This document shows, one piece after another, positions 16,001 to 23,746 of a DNA stretch of 34,824 nucleotides. Numbering within the stretch: position 1 is the stretch's first letter; each line of letters opens with the position of its first letter. The stretch covers positions 1 to 34,824 of the forward strand of contig PFAC01000019.1 of NCBI GenBank assembly GCA_002773835.1. Reading direction: 5' to 3'. The position numbers and the translations under genes are program-made. The notes beneath the pieces are model-generated. The model did not search any database. It was given only the letters and a program-made list of their open reading frames with translations, and was not told the DNA's origin. Source of the DNA: Chlamydiae bacterium CG10_big_fil_rev_8_21_14_0_10_35_9. GTDB lineage: Bacteria; Chlamydiota; Chlamydiia; Chlamydiales; SM23-39.

Positions 16001-17270
16001 AGCTGACCCGCAAACACTGGAAAAAGTAAAAGGGCTTTTAAGAGAAGTAGATGTGGTTGATGGCATTGCTCCTCATATTGAGCCTACAATACAACCTGGC
16101 GAGCAAACCAGCTTTTTAGTCTACAAGCTGCAATACCATAAAGGAGAATCCATTAGAGCTGCCCTTAGGTCTATTGCAAAAGATTTATCTGAATCAAAAG
16201 TTCCTCAAAACCAAGTTTTATTAGATGCTATCAATGCAGTTCAATGGATTGAAGTTACTAACTCTCTTTTATGCACAGCTGACCCTCAAACTTTAGCAAG
16301 ACTAAGGGAACTGATCAAAAGCTTAGATATTCCCTTAAAGCAAGTATTTATTGAAGTGTTGGTCATTGAGACCTCCCTTTCCAACTCATTAGAGTTTGGT
16401 TTAGATTGGCTTGGAAAAGGCAAATGGAAAGACAAAGCAGCTACAAGTATTAGTAATGCCAACTCTACAACTGACGCCTTTTCTACTAACTTTCAAAGCA
16501 TAAATGCTACTAACACACCTCAGGGAACTACGATACCTTTTGCTAGCAGCGGATTTAGTTTTGGCGCAATAGGAGATGTGATTTTCCATAAAGGGGCCTC
16601 CTTTGTCTCTATGGGATCCTTAATGAAGGCTCTGCAAAATGACCGCGAGACTATTATTGTAACTACCCCAAAAGTATTTGCCCAAGACAGTAAGAAGTCG
16701 ACTTTATTTATTGGCCAAAACATTCCTTTTGTTGGATCTTTTGTCACTAACCAAGGAAATAACGTTGTTAACACCACCAACATTGAATATCGAGATATCG
16801 GTACCAATTTGGAAATTACGCCAGTTCTTGGAAATTCTGATATTGTTACCTTAAACTTATCTTTATCAAGGTCATCTACTGATACCGCTGGTGGTATTAC
16901 TCTCAACGTCGGGAATGTACAAGGTGTAACAACAAATAAAACAAGCTTGGATACTACATTCCATGTTCCTAATAAGCACTTCTTAATCTTAACAGGTCTG
17001 GTTTCCCAAACCAAAGACAGGCAAAAGTCTGGCCTTCCTTGTTTAGGTGGCCTTCCATTAATTGGAGCTGCATTTAACTTAAACAACAATGTTGACTCCT
17101 TTAACAATATTGTTATTTTCTTAAGGCCTCATATTTTAAACTCTTTAGAAGATCTTGAAGATATAACTCGAAAGCAGGAAGATTACTTTAGAGAAGAAAC
17201 TGGCGCACCTGTTTTAGAATCAGAGTTCGATGAAGCTATGGAAAAGATTAAATCTTACGATGATGAATAG
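13023..17270 (+). CDS. cdsC: T3SS outer-membrane secretin CdsC (SctC), repeat-expanded
   Basis: A 1415-residue outer-membrane secretin. The ATG at 13023 is chosen because a signal peptide follows at once (KIVFSFIFLGSLSLPESIVA); an in-frame TTG at 12990 would add 11 unlikely residues. After an N0-like domain (~20-105) and two secretin ring domains (~115-260), ten copies of an ~83-residue ring-like unit fill residues ~272-1104. Each unit ends in a line such as ETNSLLFTGDPTSLEKA. The secretin core follows from KQVFIEVLVIETSLSNSLEF to FLRPHIL near the end. C. trachomatis CdsC is about 920 residues as I recall, so this one is about 500 residues longer, close to six extra units. The 3' end overlaps the next gene. 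No clear ribosome binding site is seen. Confidence 0.93.
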   Translation: MQNVFRKIVFSFIFLGSLSLPESIVAQESGFTINYTNVSLIEYVKFVGKICKTNFIYDENELANLTITVVSDEPITRENLMSTLIQTLRIHGLNLLEQEGSLLITKSDSVKQLAHVSSSNEALNPEIPIITKVFRVKNTSVESIAAIIQSMISAQAVLDVLPETRQIILTDITTNLEKVESLIENLDSPETPLEIEPYKVRFNQPEYLISLASQLMAPLSQGSPFILVPHDIANTIYIVSTPRLVEKAIAIFSNLDVEPDAKTKGKRVKGENLLIYKAQEKNAMELVKALSNIASTLKESGVFDKDLIETIETQKFIPETNSILFMGSPTSLAKVKEFLLSLDAPGKAAFSESTRFFIYKPQFLSVSATKKAIDEYAKNLALSKYTDQTLIESLQNAKVIPSTQSILFTGDPVTFEKIREILNSVDNASDSDVKGRQKTFWMYKIEKTTSQGLIDALNSMVKDLKKADVIEQDLIETIDSMKYLKDSNSLLFTGPQSGVQKLQNFLPSFDQVDGLLPISSQFLVHRPVYLTGDQILESLKDLAKNLEESQLSDPALIRAIDSGKYVKSTQTILFTGDPESLKRLEALLQDVDGKETAQYAKATYWIHPLKYVSRERAEEYLKQVTQNLSKSGLKNEPVVAAIRSMRYVPESRSLMFSGTQDALNQVQEILNSFDSPEVEKQSFSAYFLYKLQNVSGALIEEDLERFAENLKSTGLKDSELIKVLDNAKWVRETNSILLTGDSKAIQEAKEILNKFDVIRDDSKRADLFMYKPKFLPPELLQKSLNELVANLKKSDLSDSALVNLIKSMRYSDTTQTLIFTGDPSAIKKLQVILQNIDDESAQGPIQQIGKTTFLLYKLKNASGNQIQASIRQILKDLKRSGTSDKNFLKTLESMKYVPETNSLLFTGDPTSLEKAQALVEKFDVKSLAGPVEMGPAGETFFVYKPKYLSGPELQKQLEDFADNLKMTGLSDPLLYQALNNARWVEANKSLIITADPQTLEKVKGLLREVDVVDGIAPHIEPTIQPGEQTSFLVYKLQYHKGESIRAALRSIAKDLSESKVPQNQVLLDAINAVQWIEVTNSLLCTADPQTLARLRELIKSLDIPLKQVFIEVLVIETSLSNSLEFGLDWLGKGKWKDKAATSISNANSTTDAFSTNFQSINATNTPQGTTIPFASSGFSFGAIGDVIFHKGASFVSMGSLMKALQNDRETIIVTTPKVFAQDSKKSTLFIGQNIPFVGSFVTNQGNNVVNTTNIEYRDIGTNLEITPVLGNSDIVTLNLSLSRSSTDTAGGITLNVGNVQGVTTNKTSLDTTFHVPNKHFLILTGLVSQTKDRQKSGLPCLGGLPLIGAAFNLNNNVDSFNNIVIFLRPHILNSLEDLEDITRKQEDYFREETGAPVLESEFDEAMEKIKSYDDE
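13836..16334 (+). repeat. Ten tandem ~83-residue units in the secretin, alternating two types
   Basis: Ten units of about 250 bases each. Each starts with a strand like FLLYKL or FVYKPKFL, has a helix (D/N-L...SGLSD...LI), a WV/YV-P-E-T-N-S-L-L-F-T-G-D block, and a final helix ending in FD or VD. Unit starts read YKAQ, YKPQFL, YKIE, HRPVYL, HPLKYV, YKLQNV, YKPKFL, YKLKNA, YKPKYL, YKLQYH. For most of the array, 'YKL-x-N/T' and 'YKP-x-F/Y-L' units alternate, which suggests growth by duplication of two-unit blocks. The DNA has diverged, so the array is old. Confidence 0.85.
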
Positions 17271-18204
17271 GATCTGTCTTTTTGTTTTACTACTTTGCTG
17301 TAGCTGTTATCGTGTACAAGATAAAATCCAGCCTCAAATTAACTATAGATTAGAAGAAAAATATTTAGATGAGCTTAAACCTGCTTTTGCTCCTATCTCC
17401 GATGCTGAAAAACGAGAGGAATGGGGCAAAGAATATTTGATTGCTCTTGCCTTTGCAAAAGAAATGGATCTTTACAGAGCCGTTTCAACTTTTAAAAGAG
17501 CCTCTATTTTAGTCCCTGAAGAAAAGGAAACTAGAAAGCTAGAAATTCAATACAATATAATCCTCTGCTATTTTCTCGCGAAAAAATATGAAGATGTTGT
17601 GATAACTTTTGAAAGATCTGAGCTAGATCATATAGACAAATCTTTTACTACTTTTCATGACTTGTTAATTGTTTTATATAGCAGCTATTTACAGATTGGC
17701 GATCTTGATAAAGCTAATACCGCCTTGGATTTATTGAAAAAGAACTACCCTAAAACTGCTGAGAAAATTGATCTTTCTATGGCATTAATACAGCCGGATA
17801 TAGAAAGAGCAGAGTGCTTGGCTCAAAATACTCCCTATCAAGAAGATATTACGCTAATGCTAGATGCGTATGCAAAAAATAAAAAGTCCATCAACAAAGC
17901 AAAAGCTTTAAACGCTTTTATTCCTGGTGCTGGTTATTTATATGTAGGTCAGAAAAAAGCTGCTTTAACTTCTTTTTTAATTAACGGATTGTTTATTGGA
18001 GCTGCTACCCACTTTTTTTTAAATGGTCAAATATCTGCAGGTTTGCTAACTACAAGTTTTGAGTTTGGATGGTATTTCGGAGGGATTCACGGAGCAGGAT
18101 TAGAAGCTAGATATTATAATGAAAGGGTCTATGAAGAAATGGCCTCATCAGTTATGAATCACTACCGCCTATTTCCTGTATTTTCACTGCAATATGGATT
18201 CTAA
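17260..18204 (+). CDS. Lipoprotein with TPR-like helices and C-terminal 'PGAGYxYxGQ' membrane domain
   Basis: About 314 residues from the ATG at 17260 (a second ATG follows directly; an earlier ATG at 17230 would add 10 charged residues before the signal). The start, NRICLFVLLLCCSCYRV, is a signal peptide ending in a cysteine cluster, so lipid attachment is likely, though the lipobox is not ideal. Residues ~50-205 are TPR-like helices. The C-terminal ~100 residues begin AFIPGAGYLYVGQKKAA and contain two hydrophobic segments with several Gly/Phe/Tyr. That motif is found in small uncharacterised membrane domains of other bacteria. The gene overlaps the cdsC end by 11 bases and the next gene by 11 bases, so the three are probably co-transcribed. 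I do not recognise a named gene; an outer-membrane role near the secretin is inference. Confidence 0.7.
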   Translation: MMNRICLFVLLLCCSCYRVQDKIQPQINYRLEEKYLDELKPAFAPISDAEKREEWGKEYLIALAFAKEMDLYRAVSTFKRASILVPEEKETRKLEIQYNIILCYFLAKKYEDVVITFERSELDHIDKSFTTFHDLLIVLYSSYLQIGDLDKANTALDLLKKNYPKTAEKIDLSMALIQPDIERAECLAQNTPYQEDITLMLDAYAKNKKSINKAKALNAFIPGAGYLYVGQKKAALTSFLINGLFIGAATHFFLNGQISAGLLTTSFEFGWYFGGIHGAGLEARYYNERVYEEMASSVMNHYRLFPVFSLQYGF

Positions 18205-18598
18205 AAAGATAATTATACTTCTATTACCTATTTTTATTTTTGCCAAAGAACCTTTTCAGGAACCTTGGGGAAAAGATACTGTTTTATTGCAAAAAAAAAC
18301 TCATCAATCTATCCCGCAAAAAAAAACTGTCGGAAGAAAAATTGCTAATGGTGTCATTCACTTTTATCAAAAAAACATCTCCCCCGCTAATGGACCTAAA
18401 AGCAATTTTAGACCCACCAGCTCCAAATATATGGAACTTGCTATTCAAAGATACGGCTTTGTAAAAGGGTTTGTTATGGGGTGTGATCGTCTTATGAGAG
18501 AAAACTCCGACCCATGGGTATATAGAACGATAGATGTCAATGGATGTACTTATAAATTTGACCCTGCTTTGGAAGACAAAAAGCTAAGATCCAATTAG
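18194..18598 (+). CDS. YidD-like protein with signal peptide (divergent)
   Basis: A 134-residue protein. Residues ~50-103 match the YidD pattern: FYQKNISPANGPKSNFRPTS then SKYMELAIQRYGFVKGFVMG. Normal YidD has YQ-x-IS-P...C-R-F-x-P-T-C-S-x-Y; here both cysteines of that motif are replaced (by Asn and Ser) while RPT-S-x-Y is kept. Normal YidD is a small cytoplasmic protein aiding YidC membrane insertion. This one begins with a hydrophobic signal (IIILLLPIFIFAKEP) and is predicted to be exported. It overlaps the lipoprotein gene by 11 bases, suggesting that the two act together. Its 3' end overlaps the converging gene at 18584 by 15 bases. The role is unknown. Confidence 0.7.
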   Translation: MDSKKIIILLLPIFIFAKEPFQEPWGKDTVLLQKKTHQSIPQKKTVGRKIANGVIHFYQKNISPANGPKSNFRPTSSKYMELAIQRYGFVKGFVMGCDRLMRENSDPWVYRTIDVNGCTYKFDPALEDKKLRSN

Positions 18599-19150
18599 GT
18601 CTGCTATCCCAGATGCGTCCTCCATATCTACTTCTCTATAATTCTCAGCAATAGCTCTTAAAGTACTAGATCTTGAGATGGGGTTAACTACTGCTTCAGC
18701 AGCTTCTATCGCCTCTTGAGCATTTCCTGATAGAATTAATCTTGCTGCTATAATACAACTCTGAGCGCATAGCTTTATTTCATTATTGGGAATTGTATCA
18801 ATAATTCTATTAATTTCCTCAAAAATTCCTTTAACTCGTTCTAAACTCCCAAACAAGCGATGGGATACTGCTATGTTAGTATATTTATCTACAAGATCTT
18901 TGAGAGCTGTTGACTTCTCTTGCAAGTCAGTATCTTCACTGATAGCTAACTCTTCTTGCAATAAAGAAGCTATAGCAAAACCAGGCGCTAACTCAGCTGC
19001 TAATGTAGAAATCTTTTTAGCCTCATCATCAAGACCTTCTTTAGTCAATTTCTCAGAAACAGCTGGCAAAAAGTCAACGTTGGCAGAAAATTCGCCAATT
19101 AAAGTAATTAAGTCGCTAGGGACTTCAGTTATGTTTGAAATCGATGTCAT
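18584..19150 (-). CDS. Hypothetical helical protein, paralogue of the gene at 19282
   Basis: A 188-residue protein of unknown function, predicted all-helical and soluble, with no signal peptide. Its first ~115 residues match the neighbour at 19282-19737: LIGEFS...FLPAVS, LAPGFAIASLL versus LAPEFAMASLL, and EEINRI versus QEINRI. The C-terminal ~60 residues (AARLILSGNAQEAIEAAEAV, then LRAIAENYREV) look like a further TPR- or ARM-like helix pair that the neighbour lacks. The gene converges on the YidD-like gene and overlaps it by 15 bases. It could be an effector or a chaperone-like protein; nothing visible decides this. Confidence 0.65.
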   Translation of the reverse strand: MTSISNITEVPSDLITLIGEFSANVDFLPAVSEKLTKEGLDDEAKKISTLAAELAPGFAIASLLQEELAISEDTDLQEKSTALKDLVDKYTNIAVSHRLFGSLERVKGIFEEINRIIDTIPNNEIKLCAQSCIIAARLILSGNAQEAIEAAEAVVNPISRSSTLRAIAENYREVDMEDASGIADLIGS

Positions 19151-19281
19151 ATTGTAATTATTTATTAAAATAATACATGGCGTATAAAAAATTTAACAAA
19201 TCGAACCTATAAGGCATAGCAAATAGGCTCGTATGAAATACTTATTTCAGAAACGTCTCATTCCTAAAACTGCCTTCGGTC

Positions 19282-19737
19282 CTATTGCATTTCCTCTTGG
19301 ACAAGGTATTGAGAAAGGTCAGTTGCAGATGGAATATGAGGATCAGAGAGATTAATCTCCTTTAATGAATGACTATTGGACAAGATTTTGTCGGTCTGAA
19401 TCCTATTAATTTCCTGAATGATTTCTTGAGCGGCTGGTAAACCCTTAAGTAAAGGATGGGATGTTGCTAACTCTTTGTATTTCTCTACAAGCTGATTGTA
19501 GAGCATAGCCTTGTTTTCTAAAGGTGCTTTATCTGCTTCTTCCTCATCTGCTAATAAAGAAGCCATAGCAAACTCGGGCGCTAACTTAGCTGCTAATATA
19601 GAGACCTTTTCAGCTTCTTCATTAAGACCTTTTTCAGCCAATTGCGCAGAAACAGCTGGCAAAAAGTTAATGTCTCCTGAAAACTCGCCAATTAAGCGCA
19701 TTACATCGCTATCTGGGCTTACACTTGGAATACTCAT
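19282..19737 (-). CDS. Hypothetical helical protein, paralogue of the gene at 18584
   Basis: A 151-residue, acidic, helical protein of unknown function. It shares the ordered blocks LIGEFS, NFLPAVS, GLNEEAEKVSILAAKLAP and QEINRI with its downstream neighbour, so the two are tandem duplicates. After residue ~118 its sequence (a Ser/Asp-rich tail ending in YLVQEEMQ) is unrelated to the neighbour's tail. AAAAGGTAAT precedes the ATG. The 131 bases between the pair contain a weak inverted repeat (CCTAT/ATAGG near 19206-19227), but no sure terminator. Confidence 0.62.
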   Translation of the reverse strand: MSIPSVSPDSDVMRLIGEFSGDINFLPAVSAQLAEKGLNEEAEKVSILAAKLAPEFAMASLLADEEEADKAPLENKAMLYNQLVEKYKELATSHPLLKGLPAAQEIIQEINRIQTDKILSNSHSLKEINLSDPHIPSATDLSQYLVQEEMQ

Positions 19738-19870
19738 ATAGATTACCTTTTGTTAAAAAAAAATTATTAGATTTTATATTTTGTAAATATTTAACAAAAT
19801 TATAGATGAGTACTTAAAAAAATTAAATTCGAAATTTTTTTTAATAAAACCCTGGTCTTATACTTAAGAA

Positions 19871-21622
19871 TTAAGAACTTACAAGATCTTGCGCCCTTAA
19901 ACAAGCTTTCCAGGTGGATAATTGAGGATTTGCCTCTTCTGAAATAAATAGATTTTCCGTTCCAATAGTTTTAACTACTTGAGTTCTATGGAATATTTTC
20001 CAAACCTCGTCAGTGATACCACTAATTAACAGGTGTCTGTTAGTTGCCTGCAGGTATTCATGCACTTTTAAAATTGCCAAGCACATAGAAGCGTCCATAT
20101 GGTAAACCCCTGTAAGCCTTAATACAATTGCTCTTACATGTGTGTCTTTGGCAATGGTTCTCATAGTGTTTTGAAAAAGATCGACTGTTCCAAAAAACAA
20201 CTCTCCTGACACCCCTATAATTCTTATTTTTCGATGCACATTTTCGGTTGCGCTCACTACAGTTAGCCTTCCTGCTGTATTGAAGGCATATTCTACTTGA
20301 TGAGGCTCTGCTGACTTTTTTAAATAAAAAACGAGAGAAATAACTATCCCTATAAAAAATGCTAAATCTAAATCAAAAACCAAACAAGAAGACATGGTCA
20401 GGCAAAATACAAATGCGTCACTTTTAGTTGCTCTAAAGCACAACTTAATATTTTCTAAATTGACAATATTAAAAGTAGTTAACAGTAATAGAGCTGCTAA
20501 GGCAGATAGAGGTATTAATTTTACTAAAGGCCAAAAAATAAATATAATAATGGCTACAAAAATGCCGCTGTAAATTGATGCAAAGCGGGTTTTTGCTCCT
20601 GATAGAAAGTTAAGGGAACTTCTTGAAGCACTTCCTGAGACAGGAATAGCAAAAGGAAAAAAAGCTAAAAACAAATTACTTATACCAAGGCCAAACACTT
20701 CTTGGTTGGAATAAATATTTTGCCCACTCTTGGACGCTAAGTTTCTTGAAACGCTAAAGACTTCTAAAATAGCGACAAAACTAATTGCTACAGAAGATAA
20801 AAATACCTCGGATAAGACTTTAAATTTAAGATAGGGCAGTCCAAATTCAAATCGAGGACTGCCTACATCAATAACGTCTTTTAACGTTTTGACCTTGAAA
20901 ATCTCCGGTAAAAACTCATTTATGCAATAAGCTAGCCCTCCGGCTAGGATTAAAGTAAGTAATGCATCTGGCACTTTTGGCAGCTTTTTCTTAAAAAAGA
21001 AAAGAAACCCGATGGCAGTGGATCCTAAAATAAAAGGGCCTAGCTGCACTTCTTGAATGTGCGTTAAAAAATAACTGGCCCTGAAAATTAATGTATTATT
21101 GTCTCCCAACTCTACACCAGTAAAATAATACATTTGGTTGGCAATGATAGCCAAGGCAACCCCGGCAAAATACCCCAATACTACTGACCTTGAAACAAAT
21201 TGCAAAAGTTTTCCTACGTTAAAAAAAGCAGAAAATATTTGCACTGCTCCAATCACAAAAATGATGTGCATTAATATCTGCAGGACTAGCCCTTCATCTG
21301 AAATACTGGATCCTGGGTAGTTCTTTTGTATTACATCAGCGACTGTCGTTTGCAACAAAATTGCAACACCTGTTGTTGGACCTGATACTAAATGCCGAGA
21401 TGAACCCCAAGCAGAGGCAAAAATCGTGCCAAAAATGGCCGAGTAAAATCCGGCAATTGGAGGTAGGCCAGCTAAAAGCGAGTAGGCAATTGCCTGAGGT
21501 ATGGCTAGCAATGCAACTGACAAGCTAGCAAATAAGTCTTGTTTTAAGGTAGAAAAATGGTACCTTTTCAGTTCTTTTTTAAAAGGTATGAAGCTAATAG
21601 GTCGGCTTAAATGATTTTTCAT
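19871..21622 (-). CDS. SulP family anion transporter with STAS domain
   Basis: A 583-residue protein of typical SulP length. Residues about 25-430 hold the repeated membrane helices, with the family block SVALLAIPQAIAYSLLAGLP near residue 35 and a second conserved stretch (FAIPVSGSASRSSLN) in the second half. Residues about 455-560 are a cytoplasmic STAS domain (ILRLTGVYHMDASMCLAILK region, VYHMDAS being the usual STAS Ser position). SulP proteins carry sulfate, bicarbonate or other anions, often with Na+ or H+; the substrate cannot be told from sequence. It lies 38 bases downstream of der on the same strand, so co-transcription is possible, though the functions are unrelated. Confidence 0.92.
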   Translation of the reverse strand: MKNHLSRPISFIPFKKELKRYHFSTLKQDLFASLSVALLAIPQAIAYSLLAGLPPIAGFYSAIFGTIFASAWGSSRHLVSGPTTGVAILLQTTVADVIQKNYPGSSISDEGLVLQILMHIIFVIGAVQIFSAFFNVGKLLQFVSRSVVLGYFAGVALAIIANQMYYFTGVELGDNNTLIFRASYFLTHIQEVQLGPFILGSTAIGFLFFFKKKLPKVPDALLTLILAGGLAYCINEFLPEIFKVKTLKDVIDVGSPRFEFGLPYLKFKVLSEVFLSSVAISFVAILEVFSVSRNLASKSGQNIYSNQEVFGLGISNLFLAFFPFAIPVSGSASRSSLNFLSGAKTRFASIYSGIFVAIIIFIFWPLVKLIPLSALAALLLLTTFNIVNLENIKLCFRATKSDAFVFCLTMSSCLVFDLDLAFFIGIVISLVFYLKKSAEPHQVEYAFNTAGRLTVVSATENVHRKIRIIGVSGELFFGTVDLFQNTMRTIAKDTHVRAIVLRLTGVYHMDASMCLAILKVHEYLQATNRHLLISGITDEVWKIFHRTQVVKTIGTENLFISEEANPQLSTWKACLRAQDLVSS

Positions 21623-21660
21623 AGTTCCTATTTATAAAATGAAAAACCATTAATATCTAC

Positions 21661-22965
21661 TTAGGACTTTTTCTTTCCTCTAAGAATAAACTCTATTGGG
21701 CATCCAGTAAATGCGTACTCCTGCCTAAATGAGTTGATAAGGTAGTTTTTGTAAGCCTTAGTCATTAAGTTTGGATAGTTAATGAATAGAATAAACCTCG
21801 GTGGATTCGTTGTTTTTTGTGTCATATAGTATACACGAAGCCTTTTTCCTAAAATCATTGGAGGGTGCACTTTTTGAAAGCATTTTTCGATAAACTGATT
21901 AAGCTCAGAAGTAGATAATTTTTTGGCAAGGTTCTCCTGGACTTCGTTCACCTTTTCAAAAATATCCGTAATATTCCTCTTTTCTTTGGCGGAGCCTACA
22001 ATAATTGGACAGTGCTTAATAAAAGGAGATTCCTCATAGATTGCCTGAATGGAATGCTCCATTCGAAACCCTTTTACAAGGTCCCATTTATTTAAAAATA
22101 TGACCAGCCCTTTTCCTTCACTTTCAATTTGATTGATAATTCGCTTTTCTTGTGATGTAAGTCCTTCATTCGCATCAATTACCAACACGCAAACATCTGC
22201 TCTCGTGATAGCATTTTCTGTGCGCATGGCAGCAAATTTCTCTACGACTTCCTTCTCTTTATTTTTCCTTCTTATTCCAGCAGTATCAATCATAAGATAA
22301 GAAGATTCGTTATAATCTAAAGGAATATCAATAGCGTCGCGAGTAGTCCCCGCAATAGGGCTAACTATTGTCCTTTCTTCATTTAACAGAGCATTTATTA
22401 AGGTGGACTTGCCAACATTGGCCCTTCCCACAATTGCCACTTTACAGATGGCATCAACTTCATCAGCTAAGTGAGCTTGAGGCACTTTCTCAAAAATATT
22501 TTCCAACAGTTCAGCTACATGAAGGCCATGAAGAGCAGATACCGGTACCATTTTTTCTATACCTAACTCAAAAAAATTAAACACTAGATCAGATAAGGAC
22601 AAATCATCAATTTTATTGACTGCTAAAACAACGGGCTTATGCGTTTTAAGTAAAATTTTTGAAATATCAGCATCAAGGCTCTGTACTCCAGCCTTCCCAT
22701 CCACTACCAATATAATGCCATCAGCCTCTTCAATAGCTAACTGGGATTGTCTTCTTACCTCTTCCGTGAAAGGAATATTTTTACCAAAGTGAATCCCCCC
22801 TGTATCGATTACCTCAAAAGTTTGTCCCGCAAATTCGGCTTCACCGTAAATACGGTCACGGGTAACCCCTTCCATATCATCGACAATAGCAATTCTTTTT
22901 TTGCAAATTCGATTAAAAAGGGCTGATTTGCCCACATTAGGGCGTCCAACTAGTGCTAATTTCAT
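21661..22965 (-). CDS. der: Ribosome-assembly GTPase Der (EngA)
   Basis: Double GTPase needed for 50S ribosomal subunit maturation. At 434 residues it has the usual length. The first G domain starts at once (ALVGRPNVGKSALFNR, DTGGI, NKIDD). The second begins near residue 180 (VAIVGRANVGKSTLINAL, DTAGIRRK, NKWDLV). A C-terminal KH-like domain (about 350-434) has the conserved PPRFILFINYPNLM stretch. All G motifs are intact. The ATG at 22965 is right because the protein starts directly with the first P-loop strand, as in other Der proteins. Confidence 0.97.
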   Translation of the reverse strand: MKLALVGRPNVGKSALFNRICKKRIAIVDDMEGVTRDRIYGEAEFAGQTFEVIDTGGIHFGKNIPFTEEVRRQSQLAIEEADGIILVVDGKAGVQSLDADISKILLKTHKPVVLAVNKIDDLSLSDLVFNFFELGIEKMVPVSALHGLHVAELLENIFEKVPQAHLADEVDAICKVAIVGRANVGKSTLINALLNEERTIVSPIAGTTRDAIDIPLDYNESSYLMIDTAGIRRKNKEKEVVEKFAAMRTENAITRADVCVLVIDANEGLTSQEKRIINQIESEGKGLVIFLNKWDLVKGFRMEHSIQAIYEESPFIKHCPIIVGSAKEKRNITDIFEKVNEVQENLAKKLSTSELNQFIEKCFQKVHPPMILGKRLRVYYMTQKTTNPPRFILFINYPNLMTKAYKNYLINSFRQEYAFTGCPIEFILRGKKKS

Positions 22966-23026
22966 AAAACTACTGTTTTTAGCCCTAAATTATATCTAAA
23001 GGTAAGATAAAATGGTGTAGCAAAAT

Positions 23027-23323
23027 TTATTGCCTAAAAACAAAATTGACTGCTGCTGCTACTGAAGCTAACCCATATAAATGTATAGAATTGAAACAAG
23101 CATCTATTTGCTCTTCCATGACAGAGACATCATTTTCTTGCCCTTGCGCTCTCATCAGAATAGCACGAGTTGCCTGTGCCGTTGCAAACACCCCAAAAAT
23201 AAAAAAAACTGTATAGGCTACGTCAGCGATTGCTTTATTCTGCGTATTCTCTCTTCTATTTCCAGGTTCTCGAACCTCTAAAGTTGCATTTTCTGGCAAA
23301 GTGGCAGTAGACTCTATAGACAT
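23027..23323 (-). CDS. Small membrane protein of unknown function
   Basis: A 98-residue protein with a polar first third (Glu/Asn/Arg-rich), a membrane segment at about 36-57 (AYTVFFIFGVFATAQATRAI), an acidic loop, and a second hydrophobic segment at about 79-96. AGAGGTGAAAA precedes the ATG and gives a good ribosome binding site. The family is not recognised. It is divergent from the small membrane protein gene at 23473, and the ~110-150 bases between them are very AT-rich and probably hold both promoters. Confidence 0.6.
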   Translation of the reverse strand: MSIESTATLPENATLEVREPGNRRENTQNKAIADVAYTVFFIFGVFATAQATRAILMRAQGQENDVSVMEEQIDACFNSIHLYGLASVAAAVNFVFRQ

Positions 23324-23472
23324 TTTTCACCTCTAGTGTTAAAAAAATTTTTTACACTAAACAAAAAAGAATCGATAAAATCAAGTTTTTTTTAATTTTA
23401 ATATATTAAAAATACTATTCAAAAAAAATCTAATTGAGTGCACAAGAAGAATCAGATAAACAAGGTTTTTTT

Positions 23473-23679
23473 ATGCTAATTTTATTTTTTATAGCATTGG
23501 TTCTCGTTTTGCTAGCCTTACCTATTTGGCCCTATAGCAAAACACGGGGATATCGCATTTCCGTTATTTTTGGGATCATAGCGATTGTCCTTTTATTCTT
23601 TCTTTTAACTTCAACTTCTTATGTTGAATATGAAAGGGATGAAGAGGGAACAGAGCTAAAAATTGAGAGAAATTATTAA
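23473..23679 (+). CDS. Small membrane protein resembling DUF3309
   Basis: The ATG at 23473 has AAGG seven bases upstream and gives 68 residues; a TTG at 23434 would add 13 polar residues and has no ribosome binding site, so I prefer the ATG. The protein has two membrane helices around a loop ALPIWPYSKTRGY, which matches the L-P-x-W-P-Y-S-x-x-W/R-G-Y loop I associate with the small DUF3309 family. A charged tail (EYERDEEGTELKIERNY) is added at the C-terminus. The family has no known function. An in-frame stop just before 23434 rules out a longer protein. Confidence 0.65.
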   Translation: MLILFFIALVLVLLALPIWPYSKTRGYRISVIFGIIAIVLLFFLLTSTSYVEYERDEEGTELKIERNY

Positions 23680-23746
23680 ATAAAGCGTATCTGTGCTATT
23701 AATCGGAACTAAAAACCTGCAACGGGTGAGTTGATAGTTATTCTTT

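Noticed and set aside
16520..17107. 195-codon open frame on the minus strand inside cdsC
   Set aside because: It is antisense to the conserved secretin core; its composition and lack of a start signal mark it as a shadow.
19196..19240. Terminator between the two tandem paralogues
   Set aside because: The CCTAT/ATAGG stem is only five bases with a long loop and a poor T run; likely chance.
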